Shown here one piece after another: positions 45,058 through 54,300 of a stretch of 64,000 nucleotides of DNA (position 1 is the first letter of the stretch; every line of letters begins with the position of its first letter). The position numbers and the translations under genes are program-made. The DNA is from Tropicibacter sp. Alg240-R139. Lineage in GTDB: Bacteria > Pseudomonadota > Alphaproteobacteria > Rhodobacterales > Rhodobacteraceae. Location of the stretch: NCBI RefSeq assembly GCF_900537075.1, contig NZ_UNRA01000001.1, positions 1,016,191 to 1,080,190 on the forward strand, written 5' to 3'. The notes under the pieces are model-generated. The model saw nothing but the letters and a program-made list of their open reading frames with translations. It made no database searches and had not been told where the DNA came from.

Positions 45058-46611
45058 ATGAAGCATATGACACGCCTTTTGGGCGCTGTTTCCCTTGCCG
45101 TCACCAGTCTGACGGCTCCAGTATTTGCAGATGGCGGAACGCTTGTGATCGCGTCGACCCAGGTGCCGCGACATCTGAACGGTGCAGTGCAATCGGGGAT
45201 CGCAACGGCTGTCCCGTCCACTCAGATTTTTGCATCACCTCTGCGGTACGACGAAAATTGGGAACCGCAGCCCTATTTGGCCGAAAGCTGGGAGGTCAGC
45301 GAAGACGGCCTGTCCGTGACATTGAACCTTGTGCAGAACGCCACGTTCCATGATGGCAAGCCGGTCACGTCCGAAGATGTCGCCTTTTCGATCATGACGA
45401 CCAAGGAAAACCACCCCTTCAAGTCGATGTTCGCGCCGGTCGAAGACATCGAAACACCCGATGCGCATACGGTAGTAATCAAGCTCAGCCAGCCGCACCC
45501 CGCGCTGCTCTTGGCCCTGTCGCCCGCACTTGCGCCGGTTCTGCCCAAACACGTCTACGGCGACGGTCAGGACGCAAAATCGCACCCTGCAAACTCGGCA
45601 CCCGTTGGTTCGGGCCCCTTCATGCTGGAAGAATTCACCCCGGGTGAGGCCGTGGTGATGAAGAAAAACCCGAATTTCTTCATTGATGGCCGTCCCAAGT
45701 TGGATGAGATCATTATCCGTATCATCAAGGACCCTTCGGCCCTGCTGATCGCGATGGAGAACGGTGAGGCGGATTTGTATCCCTTCATGGCCGGCAGTCA
45801 GGAAATCAAGCGTCTGGAAAAAGCCGAACACTTGGGTGTAACGACGGATGGCTATGCTGCCGTTGGACCGATTAACTGGCTGGCGTTCAACACCGCATCC
45901 GAAAAGCTGAGCGATGTGCGTGTGCGTCAGGCGATCGCCTATGCCGTGGACCGCGAGTTTATCACCAAGGCGCTGCATCGGGGTGTTTCGGCACCGCAGC
46001 GTGGTCCGATCATCGAAGGTTCGCCCTTCTTTGACGAGAGCATCCCGGCGTATGACGTCGATCTGGACAAGGCCAAGGCGCTGATGGCCGAGGCGGGTTT
46101 TGCTGATGGCATGGATCTGACCATCGACTATATCCCCGGTCCCAAGGAACAGCAGCAATCCCTTGCGGAATACATGAAGTCGCAGCTTAAAAAGATCGGC
46201 ATCAACGTAACCGTTCGCGCGGCGCCGGATTTTCCGACTTGGGCGGGTCGTGTTGGTGGGCATGACTTTGAACTGTCCATGGACGTAGTGTTCAACTGGG
46301 GTGACCCGGTGATTGGTGTGCACCGCACCTATCTGTCGTCGAACATACGTCAGGGCGTGATCTGGTCGAATACCCAGCAGTACGCCAACGAAAAGGTCGA
46401 TGAGGTCCTGAACGCGGCGGCGGTCGAGGCCGATCCGGTCAAGCGCAAGGCGCTCTATGGCGAATTCCAGCAACTGGTGGCGGCAGATCTACCAATCTAC
46501 TGGATCAACGCGCTGCCCTATCACACGGCTTATGACAAGAAGCTTCAGAACGTGCCCACGGGCATCTGGGGCACCATGCATCCGATGGACATGGTCAGCT
46601 GGTCCGAGTGA
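45058..46611 (+). CDS. Peptide/nickel-type ABC substrate-binding protein
   Basis: 517 residues with a signal peptide (to about VFADGG, residue 25). A typical DppA/OppA-like SBP5 protein: AESWEVSEDGLSVTLNL and DGKPVTSEDVAFSI, and the C-terminal DLPIYWINALPYHT. It starts a complete operon of two permeases and two ATPases. Ligand could be a peptide, nickel chelate or other small molecule; the neighbouring amidohydrolase suggests an amide or opine-like substrate by inference. Confidence 0.9.
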   Translation: MKHMTRLLGAVSLAVTSLTAPVFADGGTLVIASTQVPRHLNGAVQSGIATAVPSTQIFASPLRYDENWEPQPYLAESWEVSEDGLSVTLNLVQNATFHDGKPVTSEDVAFSIMTTKENHPFKSMFAPVEDIETPDAHTVVIKLSQPHPALLLALSPALAPVLPKHVYGDGQDAKSHPANSAPVGSGPFMLEEFTPGEAVVMKKNPNFFIDGRPKLDEIIIRIIKDPSALLIAMENGEADLYPFMAGSQEIKRLEKAEHLGVTTDGYAAVGPINWLAFNTASEKLSDVRVRQAIAYAVDREFITKALHRGVSAPQRGPIIEGSPFFDESIPAYDVDLDKAKALMAEAGFADGMDLTIDYIPGPKEQQQSLAEYMKSQLKKIGINVTVRAAPDFPTWAGRVGGHDFELSMDVVFNWGDPVIGVHRTYLSSNIRQGVIWSNTQQYANEKVDEVLNAAAVEADPVKRKALYGEFQQLVAADLPIYWINALPYHTAYDKKLQNVPTGIWGTMHPMDMVSWSE

Positions 46612-46671
46612 TCCACTAACCTATCAGACCAGGGTGGCTGACCCGCTACCCTGGTTGTTGAAAGGCACATT

Positions 46672-47646
46672 ATGAACATCTCATATATATTGCGGCGCCT
46701 GTTTTACGGCCTGCTGCTGATGCTGGGTGTGGTGATCCTGAACTTCCTACTCATCCGACTGGCCCCCGGCGACCCGGCGGTGGTGATTGCGGGCGAAATG
46801 GGCGGTGCCACAGAAGAAATGCTGGAAAGCATCCGCGAGGAATACGGGCTGAATAAGCCGGTCTTGACCCAGTTGGGCATCTATATCGCCAATGTGGCGC
46901 AGTTCGACATGGGCGAGAGCTTTTTCTTCAACCAGCCGGTCACCACACTGATCGGGAACCGGATCGGGCCGACCATCTTGTTGGTGATCACTGCGCAGCT
47001 GTTGTCGATTGTGTTGGGCGTATTCCTGGGTGTCATCGCCGCGCGCAAACCCAACGGCCCGATGAGCGCCTTTGTCTCTATCTTTGCCACCATCGGCTAT
47101 GCGGTGCCGGTGTTCTGGACCGGGATCATGCTGATCATCCTTTTTGCCAGCGTCGTGCCGATCTTTCCGGTCGAGGGGATGCAATCGGTCAAGCTGCGCG
47201 ATGCAGGGTTCTTTGTGCGCGCCTTGGACGTATTACACCATTTGATCCTGCCGGCATTCACGCTCGCGATCATCTATCTGGCGCAATACGCGCGCCTGTC
47301 GCGGGCTTCGATGCTCGAAGTTTTGGGTTCGGATTATATCCGTACTGCGCGGGCCAAGGGCGCGTCCGAGGGATCGGTTCTGTTCAAACATGCCCTGCGC
47401 AATGCGGCGCTGCCGATTCTGACGGTAGCGGGCCTGCAGTTTGGCAACCTGATTTCTGGCGCGCTGCTGGTCGAGACGGTATTCAACTGGCCCGGCATGG
47501 GGCGGCTGGCCTTCGACAGCATTCTGCGGCGCGATTATCCGACCATTATGGGGGTACTGTTCTTTGCATCCTTCATGGTCGTGGTTGCCAATATTCTGAC
47601 GGATCTGAGCTATCGCCTGGCTGATCCGAGATTGAGGGGGCGGTGA
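46672..47646 (+). CDS. ABC transporter permease (DppB-like)
   Basis: 324 residues with six predicted spans. It has the DppB/OppB hallmark GDPAVVIAG and ARAKGASEGSVLFKHALRNAALPIL (EAA loop). It forms the inner-membrane channel with the permease at 47761. A dispersed repeat follows before that gene. Confidence 0.92.
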   Translation: MNISYILRRLFYGLLLMLGVVILNFLLIRLAPGDPAVVIAGEMGGATEEMLESIREEYGLNKPVLTQLGIYIANVAQFDMGESFFFNQPVTTLIGNRIGPTILLVITAQLLSIVLGVFLGVIAARKPNGPMSAFVSIFATIGYAVPVFWTGIMLIILFASVVPIFPVEGMQSVKLRDAGFFVRALDVLHHLILPAFTLAIIYLAQYARLSRASMLEVLGSDYIRTARAKGASEGSVLFKHALRNAALPILTVAGLQFGNLISGALLVETVFNWPGMGRLAFDSILRRDYPTIMGVLFFASFMVVVANILTDLSYRLADPRLRGR

Positions 47647-47670
47647 TGTTGTTTTCTCGTTTCAAAGCTG

Positions 47671-47755
47671 GAGGGCAGGCCCCCCGGACCACGCCCATCG
47701 CCGGGGGGCCAGCCCCCCGGACCCCCCGGGATATTTTCAGCCAGATGAAGGGGGG
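47671..47755 (+). repeat. Dispersed GC-rich intergenic repeat, copy B (inside the ABC operon)
   Basis: Blocks of GGCCCCCCGGACC, CCGGGGGGCCAGCCCCCCGG and CCCCCCGGGA are followed by GATATTTTCAGCCAGATGAA. Copy A is at 143-199. The repeat lies between two permease genes, and its tail gives the GATGAAGGGGGG that looks like the ribosome site of the next gene (ATG 47761). Confidence 0.65.
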
Positions 47756-47760
47756 CCCCG

Positions 47761-48636
47761 ATGTCTGACGAAACCATGACTGAATTCAAGGCCGAAAGCC
47801 CCGCGTTAGAAGCGTGGCGGATGTTCCGGCGCAATATTCCGGCCGTTATCGGGGTCATCATGTTGTTGGTGATCGTGGGTGCAACGCTTTACGGCACCTT
47901 CCTCTATAGTGGCGACCCGTTCGATATCGTCTGGGCCCCGCATGAGCCACCTGGTGCGACGCCCGAGTTTCCCTTGGGCACAGACTATCTGGGACGCAAC
48001 ATCGTTGCAGGTATGCTGACTGGGGGCGGTCCGACGTTGGCCGTGGGCTTAGCGGCTGCTGCATTGACCATGGTGATTGGCATCTCTCTGGGTGCTTTGG
48101 CAGGCTATTATGGCGGCTGGGTCGACAATCTGCTGATGCGCATCACCGAGTTCTTTCAGGTGCTGCCCGCGCTCTTGTTTGCGATGGTACTGGTGACGCT
48201 TCTGTCACCGTCGCTCTGGACTATTGCCTTGGCCATTGGGGTCGTCAGCTGGCCACAGACCGCGCGTTTGACGCGGGCCGAGTTCCTGAAGATCAAGGAA
48301 TTGGAGTACGTGACTGCCGCCCGTGCCATTGGCGCGCGCAACAAGAGGATCATCTGGAAAGTGATCCTACCCAACGCAGCGCCGCCGCTGATCGTGTCGG
48401 CGACGCTGACCATTGGGGTCGCCATCCTGTTCGAGGCGGGCCTGTCCTTCCTGGGCCTGGGCGATCCCAATGTGATGAGCTGGGGTCTGATGATTGGCGC
48501 CAACCGGGAATACATCCTGGACGCCTGGTGGCCGGTGACCTTCCCGGGGCTTGCGATCTTTTTCACCGTCTTCGCCGTAAGTCTGATCGGCGACGGACTG
48601 AACGATGCCTTTAATCCGAAGTTGAGGGAAAGATGA
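47761..48636 (+). CDS. ABC transporter permease (DppC-like)
   Basis: 291 residues. DppC/OppC features: the N-terminal segment with one span (VIGVIMLLVIVGATLYG), GTDYLGRNIVAGMLTGG, and the EAA loop AARAIGARNKRIIWKVILPNA. The ATG is preceded by AAGGGGGG supplied by the repeat. It ends four bases into the next gene (ATGA). Confidence 0.92.
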   Translation: MSDETMTEFKAESPALEAWRMFRRNIPAVIGVIMLLVIVGATLYGTFLYSGDPFDIVWAPHEPPGATPEFPLGTDYLGRNIVAGMLTGGGPTLAVGLAAAALTMVIGISLGALAGYYGGWVDNLLMRITEFFQVLPALLFAMVLVTLLSPSLWTIALAIGVVSWPQTARLTRAEFLKIKELEYVTAARAIGARNKRIIWKVILPNAAPPLIVSATLTIGVAILFEAGLSFLGLGDPNVMSWGLMIGANREYILDAWWPVTFPGLAIFFTVFAVSLIGDGLNDAFNPKLRER

Positions 48637-49607
48637 GCGCGCTTTTAGAAATCGAAGACCTGCGCGTGACCTTTCGGACGCGCCATGGCGAAGTGACGGC
48701 ACTGGATTCCGTGTCGATGCATGTGAACGAGGGTGAGACGCTTGGCGTTGTCGGAGAATCCGGCTGCGGCAAGTCAATCACTGCGCTGTCGGTGATGGGG
48801 TTGATCCCATCGCCGCCGGGCAACATCGCGGGCGGGTCCATCCGCCTGAACGGAGAGGAGCTGACCACCGCCAGCCCGGCACGCCTTCGGGCGATGCGGG
48901 GGCCGGATGCGGCAATGATCTTTCAGGAACCGATGACCTCGCTCAACCCGGTGTTCACCGTGGGTGCCCAGATCGCCGAGGCGATCATGCTTCACCAAAA
49001 GGTCGACAAGCGGCAAGCGTTGAAAGATGCGGTCGCTTTGCTGGATCGCGTCGGCATTCCCAGCCCCGAGGCGCGGTCGCGGGATTATCCGCACCAGTTG
49101 TCCGGCGGGATGCGTCAGAGGGTGATGATCGCCATGGCGGTCAGCTGCCGCCCCAAGGTGCTGATCGCGGATGAGCCAACCACGGCGCTGGATGTGACGG
49201 TGCAGGCGCAGATCTTTGACTTGCTGAACGAGATCCAGCGCGACTTTGGCGTGGCTATTATCCTGATCACCCACGACATGGGCGCAATCAGCGAAATGGC
49301 CGATCGGGTGGCGGTGATGTACGCCGGTCGCGTGATCGAGGATGCCACGGCCGACGATGTGTTGGATTATCCGCAGCATCCATATGCACGCGGGCTAATC
49401 GACTGCATCCCTGCGCTTGGACGGGATGATCACCGTCTGGCCGAAATCCCAGGTGTCGTGCCGCCGCTACATCTGTTGGGGCAGGGGTGTGCTTTCGCCG
49501 ACCGCTGCGCGTTTAAACAAGACCGCTGTACGCGTGAAAAGCCTCTGCTGGGCAGTCATGGTCATCACCCGGTGGCCTGCCACGGGATAGAGGAGGCGCG
49601 GCTATGA
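48633..49607 (+). CDS. ABC transporter ATP-binding protein (DppD-like)
   Basis: 324 residues. Walker A GESGCGKSITA, signature LSGGMRQRVMIAMAV, Walker B VLIADEPTTALDVT, H-loop ITHDMGA. The C-terminal oligopeptide-transport domain with conserved cysteines (GCAFADRCAFKQDRC) is present and may bind an Fe-S cluster or metal. Overlaps both neighbours by four bases. Confidence 0.93.
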   Translation: MSALLEIEDLRVTFRTRHGEVTALDSVSMHVNEGETLGVVGESGCGKSITALSVMGLIPSPPGNIAGGSIRLNGEELTTASPARLRAMRGPDAAMIFQEPMTSLNPVFTVGAQIAEAIMLHQKVDKRQALKDAVALLDRVGIPSPEARSRDYPHQLSGGMRQRVMIAMAVSCRPKVLIADEPTTALDVTVQAQIFDLLNEIQRDFGVAIILITHDMGAISEMADRVAVMYAGRVIEDATADDVLDYPQHPYARGLIDCIPALGRDDHRLAEIPGVVPPLHLLGQGCAFADRCAFKQDRCTREKPLLGSHGHHPVACHGIEEARL

Positions 49608-50590
49608 GTGTTCTGATGGAAGTGCGTGATCTGACTGTGCGTTTTTCCCTGCCGAAACCGTCGTTCTTTGCCGAACGCCCGCATCTGGAAGCGGTCAGGC
49701 AAGTGTCGTTTCAGCTGGAGGCGGGAAAGGCGCTTGGAATTGTTGGTGAAAGCGGTTCGGGCAAGACGACGACAGCGATGGCCGCGATCAGGCTGACCCA
49801 AGCCGCAGGAGGTCAGGTGCTGTTTGAGGGGGAGGATCTGTTGGAGTTGGACGACGAGGCGATGCGTCAGCGTCGCCGCGATGTGCAACTGATCTTTCAG
49901 GATCCCTATTCCTCGCTGAATCCTAGGGCGCGGGTGGTGGACATCGTGCGCGAGCCAATGGACCTGATGGAGATAGGCACACCCGAAGAACGCCATGCCA
50001 AGGTCGAGGAGCTCTTTGCTTTGGTGGGTTTGCGGCCCGATCAGTTGAACCTGTTTCCGCATCAGTTCTCGGGTGGACAACGTCAAAGGATATCGATCGC
50101 GCGGGCGCTAACGACAAATCCCAAACTACTGGTCTGTGACGAGCCGGTCAGCGCGCTTGATGTGGCCATCCAGGCTCAGATTCTGAACCTGTTGGCTGAT
50201 CTCAAGACAGAACTGGGCCTAAGCTACCTGTTCATCAGTCACGATCTGGGCGTGGTGCGACACGTCTGTGACGAAGTGGCGGTGATGTATCTGGGCAAGA
50301 TCGTCGAAAGCGGGCCGACTGCGGCGCTGTTTGAGGCACCACAGCATCCCTACACACAGGCGCTGTTGTCGGCAGCCCCGTCGCTCGCGCGGCGCAAATC
50401 CAAGGGATACGTGCGCCCGCTCAAGGTCTCGGGCGATCCGCCAAGCCCGATCAACCCACCACCGGGCTGCGCTTTTGCCGAGCGCTGCCCACGGGCGCAA
50501 GAGGTCTGTCGAAACACCCCGCCAGACCTTGTTTCAGGGGCGGGGACTGCGGTCGCCTGCCACTTTCCCGGACCGGCTGACCTAGCGTAA
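49604..50590 (+). CDS. ABC transporter ATP-binding protein (DppF-like)
   Basis: 328 residues. Walker A GESGSGKTTTA, signature FSGGQRQRISIARAL, Walker B LLVCDEPVSALDV, H-loop FISHDLGV, and the C-terminal GCAFAERCPRAQEVC. It is the last gene of the five-gene ABC operon and is followed by a terminator 16 bp after the stop. Confidence 0.93.
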   Translation: MSVLMEVRDLTVRFSLPKPSFFAERPHLEAVRQVSFQLEAGKALGIVGESGSGKTTTAMAAIRLTQAAGGQVLFEGEDLLELDDEAMRQRRRDVQLIFQDPYSSLNPRARVVDIVREPMDLMEIGTPEERHAKVEELFALVGLRPDQLNLFPHQFSGGQRQRISIARALTTNPKLLVCDEPVSALDVAIQAQILNLLADLKTELGLSYLFISHDLGVVRHVCDEVAVMYLGKIVESGPTAALFEAPQHPYTQALLSAAPSLARRKSKGYVRPLKVSGDPPSPINPPPGCAFAERCPRAQEVCRNTPPDLVSGAGTAVACHFPGPADLA

Positions 50591-50605
50591 ATAACTTTTA
50601 GAGAG

Positions 50606-50630
50606 AACGGCCCTTTAGGGGGCCGTTTTT
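50606..50630 (+). terminator. Intrinsic terminator of the peptide-ABC operon
   Basis: AACGGCCC (50606-50613) and GGGCCGTT (50620-50627) with a six-base loop, followed by a T-run to 50630. Confidence 0.8.
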
Positions 50631-51362
50631 CGTTCGAATCCCCCTTGTCAAAATTTCGACCTATTTGAGTTTGATTCGAGTGATTTTGCGGCGGATTGTT
50701 CGCCATTTTGCAAAAATCAGCCTATGAATTGGGGGATTGGTTCCATGTCTGGGGTTAACTGGGGCAGAAAGATGGCACAGTTGGGCGCTTGTCCTGTGGG
50801 TTGTGCCTGTCACTAGACTGTTTTCGTTAGGGAAACAAAAAACGTGCGAATTACCAGAACCGTGCAGTTCAACGCTGTTTGACACCCTCAGGTGGTCTGT
50901 TGCTTAGGAATTGGCTGGGAAACCGGAAACAATTATCAACCTTAGGTGGAAAACCTGTCAGCCTTACGTGGGGTTAATAGAGGCTCTGTTCGTCAAAGGT
51001 GCTGTTTCTAAATTTTTTTTCACTTTGACGGCTTTCTGGCGTCCGGTATTCATGAGTTAGCCCAACTGGGGGGCGATGTCTGTAGGTCACGGGGGCGACC
51101 GCACGAATTTAGCATCCGACCGGATGCGAGGGGATGTGTGTTCGCGCAGCGGCTGCCACGCTGTTTGTGACGATAACGCACCGTGATTGCCTATATTGGC
51201 AGTCGCGCACCTGTCTGCACGTAGACAGGGATCACTCTCTCCATTTGGTCATGGTGCTGTTGGTGCAGTCGCCAGTGAACACACGGTCATCGGCCTTTGG
51301 TTCACTTGGAGGTTTCCGCAGGTTAGCGGTTTGGTGTCACGGGCACCGCAAAGGAGAATGTG
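50631..51362. other. Long non-coding leader before the RTX/Hint gene
   Basis: About 730 bp without a credible gene; small open frames on both strands have no protein-like features. Two palindromes stand out: GCATCCG-AC-CGGATGC (51112-51127) and CCTGTCT-GCACGT-AGACAGG (51210-51229). The latter is similar in outline to a LuxR-type box but with different arm spacing. An AAGGAG ribosome site (51351-51356) ends the region. Regulated or long 5'-UTR expression of the RTX gene is likely. Confidence 0.5.
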
Positions 51363-54300
51363 ATGGCAACGAATTTTGACAATCCGTATCTGGCCAACGT
51401 AATCGGTCTGTGGGACTTTCGCCCAACTGCCGAGACCCGTGACACTGGTTTGGGCGATGGCATCGCGCAGGACGGTACACCTGTAAACGATCCCGATTTT
51501 GCAGCGGGATGGATGTTCACCGACAACACCGGCACCGAACGGTTCGACGTCGATGATGGTGACGACGCTGCGTTTGACCTGTCTCAGGGCACGATCATCA
51601 CTGAATTCCGCAGCTTTGACACCACCGACGCTGGTTCGGAAACCGTAGTCAGCCGCGGTGTCGAGGATTCTGGCGAAGAAAGCGACGGCGGGCAGGGCAC
51701 CGAAACCGACAGTGGTTTCTTTGAAATCCGCGTGACGGAAGACGGCGCTGTCGAGGTTTATCACCGCTCCGGGGGCACTGAATCCCTGTTGAGCACTTCG
51801 GAGGGCTTTGTCGGTAGCGGCGATATCGTTAAAGTATCGTACTCGTGGTCGGAAACCGGTGTCGCGGTTCAGGTGGAAAACACCACCCAGGGGACAACCG
51901 AAACCATCACTGGCGACACCCAGGGGCTGACACTTGACGTCACCACAGGCGAAGAACAGTCCTTCACCATTGGCGCACGCGAAGTGGTCGAAGGTGAGTT
52001 TGATCAACATTTCTATGGCGGCATCGACTACGTTGCGGTTCTGGACGAACCGGTTATCGGCGGTGGTGGCAATGGCATCGTTGAAGGCACCGAAGAAGAC
52101 GACATCATCGACATTGACTATGACGGTGACCCTGATGGCGATGTGGTTGATGGTGGCGATGCGCCGAATCCGGCGGACGGGCCGGATGACGACGTTATCA
52201 ACGGCGGTGCAGGTAACGACAGCATTGATGCCGGCGAAGGCGACGATACGGTTTATGCCGGTGGTGGCGATGACACTGTCAACGGCGAGGCTGGCGATGA
52301 CCTGCTGATCGGAGACGGCGACGCTCCTGGTTTAACTGGCGGCTCGACCCGCGAAACATTTGAATGGAACCTGGCGCCCGATCCGGATGATGGCGGCGAA
52401 GTCGATGACGGCGACGACCTGAGCGGCGGATTCACGCAAAACACCGGCTCGGTAGACGTGACTTTTTCCGTCAATCAACAGTCGGGCGGTGTCGACACCG
52501 AGTTCCAGACACAAGAACAATACGTCGGCAACATCAACACCAACGGTCCCGATGCCACCGACACCAGCGCGCTGGAATCCGAGCTGAACGGTCAGGCCAA
52601 TTCGGCCACCTATGAGCTTGAATTCTCGGACGAAGTGGAAAACGTCTCGTTCCGGATCAACGACATTGATGGTGATGGTCAGGTCCAGATTCAAGCCTAC
52701 GACGCAGACGGCAACCAGATCCAAGTAGTGGTTTCCGGTGGCCTGGGCGTGACTGTCACGGATGAGGACAGCGTTTCGGGTGGCGATACCGCCACGGGTG
52801 ACGGCGGATATGCCAACCCCGACAACTCGAACTACTCGGTTCTGGTCACAATTCCAGGCCCAGTTGCTAGCCTGACCATCAGTCACAGCCAGGACGGTTC
52901 GAGTCCATCTGAAATCGACGTCACGGATGTCTACTTTGACGTGCCAACTGACAGTGACGGTGGCGGTGATCCAGGTGAGGGCGGCGACGACAGCTTGACC
53001 GGCGGCGAGGGTGACGACACCCTAGTGGGCCAGGATGGTGACGACACATTGATCGGCGGCGACGGCAACGACAGCGTTGACGGTGGCGATGGCGATGATG
53101 TGATCGACACTGGCGGCGATGATGCCGACAATCTACCCGACCGAGGCTTCCCGTCTTACGAGGGCCTGCCTGCGGTACCCGCAGATCCGGACGTCAACAA
53201 CGACCGAGACACCGTGGACGGCGGCGAAGGCAACGACATCATCTCGACGGGCGACGATAACGACCTGATCATGGGGGGCGACGGCTCGGACACCATCGAC
53301 GGTGGTCTGGACGATGACACCATCTCGGGCGGAGCAGACGCAGACGTTATCGTCGGCAGCGAAGGCTCCGACGAGATCACCGGGGACGGTGGAGACGACA
53401 CCATCTATGGCGGACTGGACCCGATCTTCCCTGATCTTCTGAACATCACCGATGATGGCTCGGACGGGCGTGACCCGGACCCTGAAGTCACCAACGGTAT
53501 GGACACGCTGTCAGGTGGCGAAGGCAATGACCTGATCATGGGTCAGGACGACGATGACGTCCTGATGGGTGATGAAGGCGACGATACGCTAGACGGCGGC
53601 ATCGACGAAGACAGCATCATGGGTGGCGTCGGCAACGACGAGATTATCGGTGGTCACGGCGATGACACGCTGAGCGGTGGCGACGACCGCGACACCTTCT
53701 TAGGTGGCGAAGGCTTCGACCAGGTCGATGGTGGTTCTGGCGGTGACGACTATGACACCCTCGACTTGAGCGGTCTGGGCGCCGTGGGCATTGTCTACAC
53801 TTCGGAAGACCAAGAGGACGGCGTGGCTGTTGTAGGTGCAACAGGCGACATCATTGTCTTCGAAGAAATCGAAAACATCATTATTGATGAACCTCTTAAC
53901 CCTGATGGGATCGTCGAAGGCACTTTTGATGATGATATCATTGACGCGCTTTATGACGGTGACCCGAACGGCGATTTCGTTGACAACGATGATGCGTTGT
54001 TGCCGGGCCAAGTAGGTGATCAGGACATCATCGTTGGCAAGACTGGCAATGACACCATCGATGCAGGCGATGACAGTGACTATGTCTTTGCAGGTGGTGG
54101 CGATGACGCTGTCAGCGGCGAAGACGGTGACGACACCATTCTGGGTCAGGACGGCGACGACCTTCTGGAAGGGGACGCAGGCGATGATCTTATCCAGGGC
54201 GGCCGGGGCAACGATATTCTCGACGCGGGTCGTGGCGACGACACGCTGCGTGGTGGTGAAGGCGATGATAATCTAACCGGCAACCCGGGCGACGATCTGC

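Noticed and set aside
51249-52010. Minus-strand open frame of 253 codons overlapping the start of the RTX gene
   Set aside because: It lies antisense to clear LamG-like coding sequence and has no protein-like motif of its own.
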